A stretch of 9,592 bases of DNA from Ferroplasma sp037442045 (GTDB lineage Archaea > Thermoplasmatota > Thermoplasmata > Thermoplasmatales > Thermoplasmataceae), in assembly GCF_037442045.1 (NCBI RefSeq), contig NZ_JBBIRC010000048.1:1-9592 (forward strand). The letters are read 5' to 3'. Below are positions 1 to 6,315 of the stretch, one piece after another. The notes beneath the pieces are model-generated. The model searched no databases, was not told the origin of the DNA, and worked only from the letters and a program-made list of their open reading frames with translations. The translations under genes were made by a program, and so were the position numbers. The stretch's first letter is position 1. Each line of letters opens with the position of its first letter.

Positions 1-883
1 CTGCAGTCTCTGCCATCTTTTCCCTTGTTTCATAAGTTGCACTTCCAAGATGTGGCGTAACTACAATTTTATCAAATGAAAGCAAAGGATTTGTGTTATC
101 AACCGGCTCATTTTCAAAAACATCCAGTGCTGCCCCTTTTATAAGGCCTTCTTTCAGTGCCCTTGCAAGATCAGATTCATTTACAATTTTGCCTCTTGTT
201 CCATTTATTAAAAATGCTGTTCTCTTCATCTTTGAAAATTTGCAATAATCCATGAAATGATACGTTTCATTGTTAAGATCAAGAGCTATTATAACATAAT
301 CCGACTGGCGCAATAATGAATCAATATCAACATAATCTGCATCAACATCATGCATGTGCCTGCTGTAATATATTATTCTCATGTCAAATCCTTTAGCTCT
401 TTTCAGTATTGCTTTTCCTATCCTTCCCATTCCTATTATTCCTATTGTTTTGCCATGAACTTCGCTGCCTAGCATAAACTCTGGATTCCATCCTGATTTC
501 CATTCATTCTTTAATATTACATTATTTCCTGACACGATATTCCTTGCCACAGCCAGCATTATCCCAAAAATTAAATCTGCTGTAGCATCGGTAAGAACTT
601 CCGGTGTGTTTGTTACAGTTATTCCATGCTTTTTCGCATATTCCACATCTATATGATCATATCCAACACTGTAAGTGCTTATAACCTTGAGTTTTTTTGC
701 CCTATCAATTATTTCTCTGTCTATTTTCTCATTCAGTGTTATAATAATTCCATCCGCATTTTCAATATTTGATAAGATCCACTCTCTCATATCACCAGTT
801 CCAGGGAAATAATCAATGTCCATGTTCTCTATGCTTTTCAGGTAATTGCCCGGCAGCTCCCTTGTTACAAGAATTTTATACAT
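1..883 (-). CDS. D-isomer-specific 2-hydroxyacid dehydrogenase (glyoxylate/hydroxypyruvate reductase or phosphoglycerate dehydrogenase type), 3' end cut by the window
   Basis: This is a cytosolic NAD(P)-dependent oxidoreductase of the D-2-hydroxyacid dehydrogenase family, interconverting a 2-keto acid and a D-2-hydroxy acid. From ATG at 883 the frame is open for 294 residues to the left edge; family members usually have 310-330, so only about 20-30 residues are missing. Visible motifs are the substrate-loop stretch SVGYDHID (72-79), the Rossmann motif GMGRIGKA (151-158), catalytic Arg230 in NGTRGKIV, Glu259 in DVFENEP and catalytic His278 in TPHLGSAT. All three catalytic residues are present, so the gene looks functional. 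A TATA-like box lies 25 nt upstream and no Shine-Dalgarno is seen, which fits a leaderless mRNA. It is divergent from the DedA gene. The exact substrate cannot be told from the sequence, because glyoxylate, hydroxypyruvate and phosphoglycerate enzymes share these motifs and no ACT domain is visible before the cut. Confidence 0.93.
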   Translation of the reverse strand, partial: MYKILVTRELPGNYLKSIENMDIDYFPGTGDMREWILSNIENADGIIITLNEKIDREIIDRAKKLKVISTYSVGYDHIDVEYAKKHGITVTNTPEVLTDATADLIFGIMLAVARNIVSGNNVILKNEWKSGWNPEFMLGSEVHGKTIGIIGMGRIGKAILKRAKGFDMRIIYYSRHMHDVDADYVDIDSLLRQSDYVIIALDLNNETYHFMDYCKFSKMKRTAFLINGTRGKIVNESDLARALKEGLIKGAALDVFENEPVDNTNPLLSFDKIVVTPHLGSATYETREKMAETA

Positions 884-903
884 AGATTACATTATAATAA
901 AAA

Positions 904-912
904 GAATATATC
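904..912 (-). promoter_or_regulatory. TATA box of the 2-hydroxyacid dehydrogenase gene
   Basis: On the minus strand this reads GATATATTC and is centred about 25 nt before the ATG at 883. That is the spacing at which an archaeal TATA box would start transcription at the start codon itself, giving a leaderless mRNA. Confidence 0.5.
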
Positions 913-943
913 ATTTTCTCTTTGTTGTGCTATATAGCAACAG

Positions 944-953
944 AAATATTAAT
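944..953 (+). promoter_or_regulatory. Possible TATA box of the DedA gene
   Basis: AAATATTAAT is centred about 33 nt before the TTG start at 982. The spacing is longer than for the other genes here and would give a leader of a few bases. A second AT-rich stretch, TATATAGC near 931, is also possible. The assignment is weak. Confidence 0.3.
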
Positions 954-981
954 TACATGTCTTGTATAACCAATTGATCAA

Positions 982-1644
982 TTGAGCATAATAACATCAC
1001 TTACTGTAACTATTATAAAATTCGTAGAGGCGATTATAATAAAATTAGGGTTGACTGGGGTTTTCTTCCTCATGCTGCTGGAAGGAATGCTTTTGCCTAT
1101 ACCTTCAGAGGTTGTAATGACATTTTCTGGGTATCTTGCTTATTATGGACTTCTTGATCCATTTAATTCATTTTATTCCATTACTCTTTTGTTATTATTC
1201 GGTTCTGTAGGAGATCTTGTTGGTGCATGGATAGCCTATGGAATAGGAAAATACGGTGGAGATCCTTTTATACTGCGGTATGGAAAATACCTTTTCCTGA
1301 AACCTGATACAATAGAACGGGTGAAGGCATGGTTCGTTAAATACGGAGACCTTTCAGTCTTTACAACAAGATTTTTACCGGTATTCAGAACGTTTATATC
1401 AATACCTGCAGGCATAGCAACTATGGATTTCAAGAAATTTTCCTTTTACACCCTTGCAGGAGATATGATATATAATGCAGTTTTGATCTATCTCGGGATA
1501 CTTTTTGGCTCACACTGGGAGATTCTTCTTAAATATTTTGACGAATATTCATATATCGGGATAGCTGTCTTTATCCTCGTTCTCCTGTATTTTGGAATCA
1601 GAATAATTAAGAACAGAAACCGTAAAATATTATCTAACAAATAA
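982..1644 (+). CDS. DedA family (VTT/SNARE-associated domain) membrane protein
   Basis: An integral membrane protein of the DedA family, whose members are linked to membrane-potential maintenance and lipid-carrier flipping; no specific substrate can be assigned here. Diagnostic motifs are LLEGMLLPIPSEV (32-44, with the re-entrant Pro-x-Pro-Ser-Glu), FTTRFLPVFRTF (127-138, with the two conserved Arg) and the PAG motif (142-144) ahead of the final helices. The length of 220 residues is normal for the family. It starts at TTG 982: an in-frame stop lies at 967-969, no in-frame ATG or GTG precedes the first helix, and starting at the ATG at 1072 would remove the first membrane segment. The tail is basic (IRIIKNRNRK), as expected for a cytoplasmic C-terminus. 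The MFS gene follows after 30 nt and could be co-transcribed, although it has its own TATA-like box. Confidence 0.92.
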   Translation: MSIITSLTVTIIKFVEAIIIKLGLTGVFFLMLLEGMLLPIPSEVVMTFSGYLAYYGLLDPFNSFYSITLLLLFGSVGDLVGAWIAYGIGKYGGDPFILRYGKYLFLKPDTIERVKAWFVKYGDLSVFTTRFLPVFRTFISIPAGIATMDFKKFSFYTLAGDMIYNAVLIYLGILFGSHWEILLKYFDEYSYIGIAVFILVLLYFGIRIIKNRNRKILSNK

Positions 1645-1653
1645 ATAATATAC
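1643..1653 (+). promoter_or_regulatory. TATA box of the MFS transporter gene
   Basis: AAATAATATAC is centred about 27 nt before ATG 1675 and overlaps the stop codon of the DedA gene. It fits a leaderless start for the transporter independent of the upstream gene. Confidence 0.4.
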
Positions 1654-1674
1654 TAATAAACAATATACTGTTAT

Positions 1675-2910
1675 ATGTTTTCAGATTCAGCAGATGTTGT
1701 TAACAAGTCTTTTCGTTATCTGCTTATTTCCCGGGCACTCAGAAGTTCCGCCCTGATATTTGTTACACTTGCATTGCCACTTTATCTTCACTATTTACAT
1801 TTCTCACTTATAATTATAAGCCTTATCTATATTCCAATAATAATTTTCAATGTTGTTCTTGTACTGATTCTTGGAAGGCTTGGCGACAACATAGGCTATT
1901 CAAAAATACTGATAATAGGAGAAGCATTTCCTGTTGTTGGATTATTGATGCTTGCAGTTTCCACAAATGTATACGTCATAGTTTTAGGTGCAATGATTGC
2001 AGGAATAACAGGTGGCGCAGGAGGCATGAGAGGGGCATTTTCACCTGGCATGACTGCCTTTGTTGCAAATAATTATCCTGGAGAAGGAAACCGTGTTAAC
2101 AGGCTATCGCTGCTTACCGCAACTGCATCATTCTTCTCTATTTTTGGCGGGCTATTCATGTCATCATACGGTTTTGTGTCAAATATTATTGGAGTTCTGG
2201 ATTTTTACCGCCTTTTCTTTATAATATCTTTTCTTCTTGTTGCTGGATCATTAATGGCACTGTCAAGATTGCATGAATACAGAAGGCCTAAAAAAACAAC
2301 AAAGGTGATGAAAAAAACCAGTTTTAAATATCTTTTAAGGATTATATTGCCAAATAGTATCAATGCAGCGGCTATAGGAATAGCAATGCCTCTTCTTCCA
2401 TTATTTTTTGAATTGAAATTTCATATTGACCCGGGAATGGTTGGAAATATATATACAGTAGCATATGCCTCAACAGCTATAGGATCATTTGTATCAGGCA
2501 GGTACATCAATGGCAGAATAGATTCACTGAAAATGGCATCAATAGCACATGTACTTCAGGGTGCATTGTTCATAATAATAGCATTCACTCCATTCCTATT
2601 TATAGCTTCAGCAATATATGTTGGCAGGATGGCCGTAGCAGGTATTGGTTCACCAATGAGGGGCGCAATAAATGTGCGTGGCATAGATAAAGAAGATTAT
2701 GGCACTTCAACATCAATACAGGGAGTTTCCGGCAGAGGTTCACAGCTAACTACCGGCGCATCCGGTTATCTCATGGATCTTAATCTGGCATTTCCATTGG
2801 TAATCGGCGGGGCATTGCAGGCTGTTGGTGGTGTTATTTACTACGTAGCTGTAAAATCATGGCATCCTGAAAAAAATACTGTAAAACCTGTATCTTCAAA
2901 AATCAATTAA
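1675..2910 (+). CDS. Major facilitator superfamily (MFS) transporter
   Basis: A secondary transporter of 411 residues with about 12 membrane segments in two halves joined by a basic loop near 197-220 (EYRRPKKTTKVMKK). The MFS motif A is visible as GRLGDNIGYSK (67-77) between helices 2 and 3, and a degenerate second copy, GRYINGRIDSLK, is at 275-286. The halves also echo each other in glycine-rich motifs: GGAGGMRGAFSPG (113-125, helix 4) and GIGSPMRGAI (323-332, helix 10). The length is typical for the superfamily. I cannot name a substrate; the motifs do not separate drug, sugar or metabolite exporters. It starts at ATG 1675, 30 nt after the DedA stop, without a Shine-Dalgarno. Its stop overlaps the stop of the convergent phosphatase gene by a few bases. 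It does not resemble the PETKG-type sugar-porter remnant found 700 bp further on. Confidence 0.92.
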   Translation: MFSDSADVVNKSFRYLLISRALRSSALIFVTLALPLYLHYLHFSLIIISLIYIPIIIFNVVLVLILGRLGDNIGYSKILIIGEAFPVVGLLMLAVSTNVYVIVLGAMIAGITGGAGGMRGAFSPGMTAFVANNYPGEGNRVNRLSLLTATASFFSIFGGLFMSSYGFVSNIIGVLDFYRLFFIISFLLVAGSLMALSRLHEYRRPKKTTKVMKKTSFKYLLRIILPNSINAAAIGIAMPLLPLFFELKFHIDPGMVGNIYTVAYASTAIGSFVSGRYINGRIDSLKMASIAHVLQGALFIIIAFTPFLFIASAIYVGRMAVAGIGSPMRGAINVRGIDKEDYGTSTSIQGVSGRGSQLTTGASGYLMDLNLAFPLVIGGALQAVGGVIYYVAVKSWHPEKNTVKPVSSKIN

Positions 2911-3506
2911 GAAAATATTGATTTTATTTTATCATCGAGATTTATAGCCCCCAGGCAAAGCAATTTCAGCGGCTCCTTCCCTATTACAGTCATGGATGCA
3001 TTTTTAATAGCCATGCCAAAACTTTCTCCCTCGGAAAATCCAAGATAATTGGAAGCGATAGCCCTTATAGGGTCTGAATGGGAAACAAATATGTATTTGC
3101 CTCTATAGTCACTCATGCAGGCTTTTACACGTTCCTGCAAGTGTTCCCATGTTTCCATGCCAAGAGTTTCTCTAATATCACCTGTAATGTGTGTATTTGG
3201 GTATAAGTTATTGACAAATTCATCTGCTTTGTGACCCTTTGCCTTGCCAAGGTAAACTTCTTTTAATCTTTCATCGATTTTAATATCAAGCCCAACGTAA
3301 TTGGAAATAATTTTTGCAGTATCATATGCTCTTTTTATCGGGCTGCTTACTATTCCATCGAATTTAAGCCCTTTCAACTGTTCAGCAGTTCTTTCAGCCT
3401 GCTGTTCTCCCAGTTCTGTAAGTGTATTACCTGAAATATCATCCGACAAAATTTTTTCAACATTTATATTGCTTTCACCATGCCTTATAAATATGTATGC
3501 TTTCAT
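2907..3506 (-). CDS. Histidine phosphatase family protein (phosphoglycerate mutase-like)
   Basis: A cytosolic enzyme of 199 residues with the branch-1 histidine phosphatase fold, which forms a phosphohistidine intermediate. Motifs are RHGESN (8-13, nucleophile His9), SSPIKRAYDTA (54-64, with Arg59), an acid-donor candidate Glu83 in LKEVYLGKAKG, and the second His in FVSHSDPIRA (140-149, His143). Members include cofactor-dependent phosphoglycerate mutases and broad phosphatases. This protein is shorter than a classical mutase (about 230-250) and has AKG where many have xEG, so phosphatase activity is at least as likely. I chose the ATG at 3506, not the longer open frame up to 3569: RHG then falls at residue 8, as is usual, and an AT-rich TATA-like box lies 25-34 nt upstream. 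It converges with the MFS gene, their stop codons overlapping. Confidence 0.9.
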   Translation of the reverse strand: MKAYIFIRHGESNINVEKILSDDISGNTLTELGEQQAERTAEQLKGLKFDGIVSSPIKRAYDTAKIISNYVGLDIKIDERLKEVYLGKAKGHKADEFVNNLYPNTHITGDIRETLGMETWEHLQERVKACMSDYRGKYIFVSHSDPIRAIASNYLGFSEGESFGMAIKNASMTVIGKEPLKLLCLGAINLDDKIKSIFS

Positions 3507-3530
3507 ATGGAAGTGGATAAAATAAGGCTT

Positions 3531-3540
3531 AATAAATATG
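3531..3540 (-). promoter_or_regulatory. TATA box of the histidine phosphatase gene
   Basis: On the minus strand this reads CATATTTATT, 25-34 nt before ATG 3506. It supports the shorter start (3506) as a leaderless one, since an upstream start at 3569 would place this box inside the coding region. Confidence 0.45.
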
Positions 3541-3609
3541 TATGTATTATTTCTAATATAAGAATTCAATCAGTTATTCAGGTGATAAAAATTATATATA
3601 TCAATAACT

Positions 3610-3957
3610 TTATTTCTTTGCCCGGTCTGTAGATTCCTGTTTTATGTTAATTTCATCTTTTTTGAATTTTTTTAAATCAAGCAATTTATTGTCCATAAAC
3701 ATCATTGATATTTCTTCTGCGGTGAGACCTTTTGTTTCCAGTATAATAAAATAAAGCATTATGAATGCTATTATAAATCCCGCACTAAAGATAATAACAG
3801 AATATTTTAGATGCAATGTAGCATCCTGAACGAGAATATTACGCCAACAACAAAACTTGTAACGCAGTCTGTCAATGCAGTAATTGCAGTAAATAGTTCT
3901 CTTCTACTGTAGTGAAATATTCTAACCTTATAAGTCAGGTCATAACACCCTCTTTAA
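3610..3957 (-). pseudogene. C-terminal remnant of a sugar-porter-type MFS transporter, frameshifted
   Basis: Two reading frames together look like the last two helices and tail of an MFS sugar porter. In one frame, from about 3899 down, is ELFTAITALTDCVTSFVVG, continuing to VIFSF. After a frame change between about 3838 and 3812, the other frame gives HLKYSVIIFSAGFIIAF, then YFIILETKGLTAEEI and a basic tail ending at a stop at 3610. The ETKG-x-x-x-EEI ending is the family's PETKGxxLEEI signature with Pro replaced by Leu. The rest of the gene (about 350-400 residues) is absent, and the first frame meets a stop near 3954. The open frame of 68 codons with a TTG start at 3816 is therefore probably a fragment rather than a small gene. 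What is seen is the two-frame match to the family ending; decay after deletion is inferred. Confidence 0.65.
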
Positions 3958-4280
3958 TTCCAAAAAATATTAAATACTCTACAAGGTCAAATCGCGCATC
4001 GGTATCATAATTGAATAAATTAAAATATCACCAACGAAAACACTTATTACCATCTAAACAAGGATAAATAAAGAGTATATTCAGAGAATGTATTTCTATA
4101 GTGTAATTATTCAAAACTTATTTAGTATTAATAATATTTTAGAAATATTTAAATATAACATTTGGATATTATAAAATCTATTAACCACCTGATAAATGTC
4201 AAACTTTATACTTTTGATTAAAAATGTAAAATATATGATTTTAAGAAATATGAATTATCTACCAGATTAAAAGGAACAGT
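3958..4280. other. AT-rich intergenic stretch; one short coding-like fragment
   Basis: No gene of normal size, RNA or clear repeat is seen. On the minus strand a 30-codon open stretch from about 4027 to a stop at 3935-3937 (it runs into the adjacent remnant) contains ARFDLVEYLIFFGIKEGV, which has a protein-like composition and may be a further gene relic. I do not recognise it. The rest, 4035-4280, is strongly AT-rich and lies downstream of the PH-like gene. Confidence 0.35.
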
Positions 4281-4730
4281 TTATAATTTAACATGAATCT
4301 TGAATATTAAATACGGATAAAGTTCAAGGATGTAATGTACATCGTCAATTGATAAATGTGAAGTACAATAAGTAAAATTATTAAGAGGGTTCCTCATCTT
4401 TTTTAAACATGTGAGTTGTATGTTATTGTAGAGCTGTTGAATTTCATTAGATTTGCCAGATACTGCATATACCTGTTGAGTTGTGATTATTTCGATTGTG
4501 GCTTTTTTTCGTAACAAACCTTTCTCATTATATTTAATGTTTTTAACCTGTTCTATAGGTGCGGTTACCAAACCAATTTTTTTGGCTATAAGACCTTTAG
4601 ATTTAAACCATATAAATCTTCTATCAGTTACATACATTTTATAAGGATTACCATTCAATTCCACTTCTTCGGAAGATTCAAAAACTATGTTTTCACCTGG
4701 CATAATAAAATTTTTTAAATGTCTACCCAA
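4281..4730 (-). CDS. Small bacterial-PH-like domain protein, possible frameshift near its end
   Basis: A soluble protein whose residues 10-106 look like a bacterial PH domain (bPH/YdbS/YokE-like): a run of short beta strands with ENIVFESSEEVEL, the typical YVTDRRFIWFKSK (33-45) and a strand pattern up to YAVSGKSNEI, followed by a helix. No membrane segment is seen. The function of such domains in archaea is generally unknown. The start is TTG 4730: a TATA-like box (4751-4760) sits 25 nt upstream, the leaderless distance. ATG 4703 (MPGENIV) is an alternative. At codons 109-111 the mRNA reads A-AAA-AAG in frame. A -1 shift there would end the protein after DEEPS at stop 4381-4383 (116 residues), while the zero frame adds 38 residues of low-complexity, random-looking sequence. 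The normal C-terminus may thus be the short one. It stands alone between a decayed transporter and a gene-free stretch. Confidence 0.7.
   Translation of the reverse strand: MGRHLKNFIMPGENIVFESSEEVELNGNPYKMYVTDRRFIWFKSKGLIAKKIGLVTAPIEQVKNIKYNEKGLLRKKATIEIITTQQVYAVSGKSNEIQQLYNNIQLTCLKKMRNPLNNFTYCTSHLSIDDVHYILELYPYLIFKIHVKL
4398..4404 (-). promoter_or_regulatory. A-AAA-AAG slippery heptamer in the PH-like gene
   Basis: In the zero frame of the gene starting at 4730 the codons are TTA AAA AAG, so the heptamer A AAA AAG is in the register used for -1 frameshifting in dnaX. Two bases downstream is a small hairpin, GAGG-AAC-CCTC. The -1 frame reads D-E-E-P-S and stops. This could be programmed frameshifting, a plain one-base deletion in an A run, or chance. 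Confidence 0.35.
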
Positions 4731-5191
4731 AATGATGTTTAAGAATTTTCTATATAAATATTGGCAACTCGAATCTTATTTTATTAATATATCTTGTAGA
4801 TACATTATATATTATAGCCAATTTTATTGATAATTCTCCTCTTTCTTTCTGTTTAATTCCTTCATATTTTTGTATTTATAATTTTATGCTATGGCTTTTT
4901 GTTTTATTAATATACGAGTTTAATGGGAATTGCTATACAAGAGAAAATAACCGAGTTAATTATATATTGTATTTTTTTCCGTTTAACTTCATTTTTTCTT
5001 TAACTCTTTTATCTATATTATAATGTTTATATAAGAACTCAATTTGGGATATGATAATAGTTTTTACAAACATTAAAAATAATCAATTCCATGACAATCC
5101 TGAATAAATAGGGTTAAGTTTTTAACACATGCGAATAGTTTGATAAAATGTAAACTTTTTTTTGGTTTTATGTATATTTCCATTAATAATA
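4731..5191. other. AT-rich gene-free stretch
   Basis: I see no open frame with protein-like sequence, no tRNA-like fold and no array. The stretch is very AT-rich. TTTTATTAATATA occurs twice (about 4779-4791 and 4902-4914), and a weak hairpin, GTTAA-GTTT-TTAAC, is near 5112-5126. Apart from the promoter of the PH-like gene at its left end, I cannot assign a role. Confidence 0.5.
4751..4760 (-). promoter_or_regulatory. TATA box of the PH-like gene
   Basis: On the minus strand this reads TATTTATATA, centred about 25 nt before the TTG at 4730. It is one of the best TATA matches in the window and is the main reason for choosing the TTG over ATG 4703. Confidence 0.55.
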
Positions 5192-5266
5192 TGGGGCTGA
5201 CCGGATTTGAACCGGTGACCTCCCGGTTATCAGCCGGGTGCTCCAACCAAGCTAAGCTACAACCCC
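5192..5266 (-). tRNA. tRNA-Ile (anticodon GAU)
   Basis: The minus strand folds as a full cloverleaf of 75 nt. The acceptor stem is GGGGTTG with CAGCCCC (one G-U pair) and discriminator A at 5192. The D stem is GCTT with GAGC. The anticodon stem is CCCGG/CCGGG around the loop CTGATAA, giving anticodon GAT. The T stem is ACCGG/CCGGT around TTCAAAT. CCA is not encoded, which is common in archaea, and there is no intron in the anticodon loop. The GAU anticodon reads ATC and ATT codons; the very common ATA codons here need another tRNA. It is transcribed in the same direction as the downstream part of the thiolase gene, with its own promoter in the gap between them. Confidence 0.97.
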
Positions 5267-5290
5267 GTGAGACCCTTATCGTTAGAAATT

Positions 5291-5302
5291 AAATAAATAT
5301 TT
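5291..5302 (-). promoter_or_regulatory. TATA box of tRNA-Ile
   Basis: On the minus strand this reads AATATTTATTT, about 30 nt before the first base of the tRNA, and lies between the thiolase stop codon (5303) and the tRNA. The spacing allows a primary transcript with a few extra 5' bases. Confidence 0.5.
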
Positions 5303-6238
5303 CTATAATTCCTTTTCTATTTTTCTAATTTGTTCAAGATCATTGCATACTTCACATATATCTCCAGGAGTAGGGGCACCGCATATTCTGCATTTATTCA
5401 GAACAGTATTTTCTTTTATATAATTATCCTTTATTGCAGGCCTGGTTTCATCAAAGAATTTTACTATTGCAAATTTGGTACCCGGCGTTTCTTTTTCCAG
5501 TTTCTCTACAATTTCCCGGAATGAATTTCTCTGCGCCATGCTATAGTATGGACACCAGCTTGAATCAAAATCTATGCCGCTCAATATTGCGTATAGAACA
5601 ACCTCTTTCTCCGGTATTTTCCTCAAAGGCAGTATTCTTGGCACCAATCCTTCCCTTGTATATGTATGTGGCGCCATCCTTGCATATCGTGCAACATCAC
5701 CTTTTGCAACGTTCATTAAAATTGATTGTGCATAATCATCTAGATTTATACCCAGTGCAACATAATCGGATCCGGTGTATTCCGAAATTTTATTCATGAG
5801 CTGCCTTCTCATTGGGCCACAGTGTGAGCATGATATTGTTTTTTTATCTATTTTCATAATCTCATCCAGAGTATAGCCAAAATTTTCCTTGTATGATATT
5901 ACACCATGAGGGATTCCAAGATTTTTGCAAAGTTTTTTCGCTTTTTCGAGGCCGGTGCTCCTGTATCCTTCTATGCCCTCATCTACTGTAAATGCAGTGA
6001 GTTCAAGATTTCTTCTTTCTGATAATATCTTATGCAAAAGAAATAATGTGGCAGAACTGTCCTTGCCTCCAGAAATGGCTACCGAAATCTTCATATTTTT
6101 TTTGTTGAAATCAACCTGGTTTCGGATTTCTCTTTTAACCCTTTTTTCAACGTATTCGAGAAAATGCTTTTTGCATAAGGCTGAACCGTTGTATTTTACC
6201 TCATAAACAGCGGAAGCACCGCATATCGAACATTCCAT
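5303..6238 (-). CDS. tRNA 2-thiolation protein, Ncs6/CTU1/TtuA family (PP-loop ATPase)
   Basis: A cytosolic enzyme that adenylates a tRNA uridine and replaces its 2-oxygen with sulfur; family members act at U34 (Ncs6/NcsA) or U54 (TtuA). Domain order: an N-terminal zinc finger, C3-x2-C6 with C22-x2-H25; the ATP-binding PP-loop SGGKDSS (56-62); a Cys pair C137-x2-C140 in SCSHCGPMRR; GINLDDYAQS (162-171); a third Cys, C229, in SSWCPYY; and a C-terminal zinc ribbon, C283-x2-C286 with C295-x2-C298. The Cys trio 137/140/229 matches the [4Fe-4S] or active-site cysteines of the family. The GHNxDD motif has Ile163 in place of His. The length is 311. The start is ATG 6238, not the longer open frame to 6325: the zinc finger begins right after it, a TATA-like box is 26 nt upstream, and the longer version would overlap the divergent neighbour. 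U34 or U54 specificity is not decided by the sequence alone. Confidence 0.92.
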   Translation of the reverse strand: MECSICGASAVYEVKYNGSALCKKHFLEYVEKRVKREIRNQVDFNKKNMKISVAISGGKDSSATLFLLHKILSERRNLELTAFTVDEGIEGYRSTGLEKAKKLCKNLGIPHGVISYKENFGYTLDEIMKIDKKTISCSHCGPMRRQLMNKISEYTGSDYVALGINLDDYAQSILMNVAKGDVARYARMAPHTYTREGLVPRILPLRKIPEKEVVLYAILSGIDFDSSWCPYYSMAQRNSFREIVEKLEKETPGTKFAIVKFFDETRPAIKDNYIKENTVLNKCRICGAPTPGDICEVCNDLEQIRKIEKEL

Positions 6239-6259
6239 TCCTATATAATGCCTTATTTG

Positions 6260-6268
6260 TATTAATAT
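6260..6268 (-). promoter_or_regulatory. TATA box of the tRNA thiolase gene
   Basis: On the minus strand this reads ATATTAATA, centred 26 nt before ATG 6238, in the 77-bp gap shared with the divergent nucleotidyltransferase gene. Confidence 0.4.
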
Positions 6269-6286
6269 TATATTCTTATACAACAT

Positions 6287-6295
6287 TATTAATAA
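6287..6295 (+). promoter_or_regulatory. TATA box of the nucleotidyltransferase gene
   Basis: TTATTAATA is centred about 25 nt before ATG 6316, the leaderless distance. It lies in the same divergent gap as the thiolase promoter, so the two promoters are about 27 bp apart on opposite strands. Confidence 0.45.
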
Positions 6296-6315
6296 AAAGG
6301 ATTCGATTACCTCAT

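Noticed and set aside
1..6. CTGCAG at the very first base as a biological boundary
   Set aside because: It is a PstI-type hexamer inside the open dehydrogenase frame; the window edge most likely falls there by chance or by cloning.
1236..1433. Open frame of 65 codons on the minus strand inside the DedA gene
   Set aside because: It is a shadow of the clearly conserved DedA frame; no family motifs and no promoter.
3507..3569. Longer N-terminus for the histidine phosphatase (21 extra residues)
   Set aside because: It would put the RHG motif at residue 29 and the TATA-like box inside the gene; ATG 3506 fits the family better.
4731..5191. Possible CRISPR array, origin or small RNA in the gene-free stretch
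   Set aside because: Only one 13-bp AT-rich sequence repeats, with no regular spacing, no leader-like pattern and no stable G+C-containing fold.
5434..5799. Plus-strand open frame of 121 codons inside the tRNA thiolase gene
   Set aside because: It lies opposite zinc-finger and catalytic motifs of the thiolase; its composition (runs of Leu, Ser, His) is that of an antisense shadow.
5925..6206. Plus-strand open frame of 93 codons opposite the thiolase PP-loop
   Set aside because: Antisense shadow of a conserved gene, without recognisable domains.
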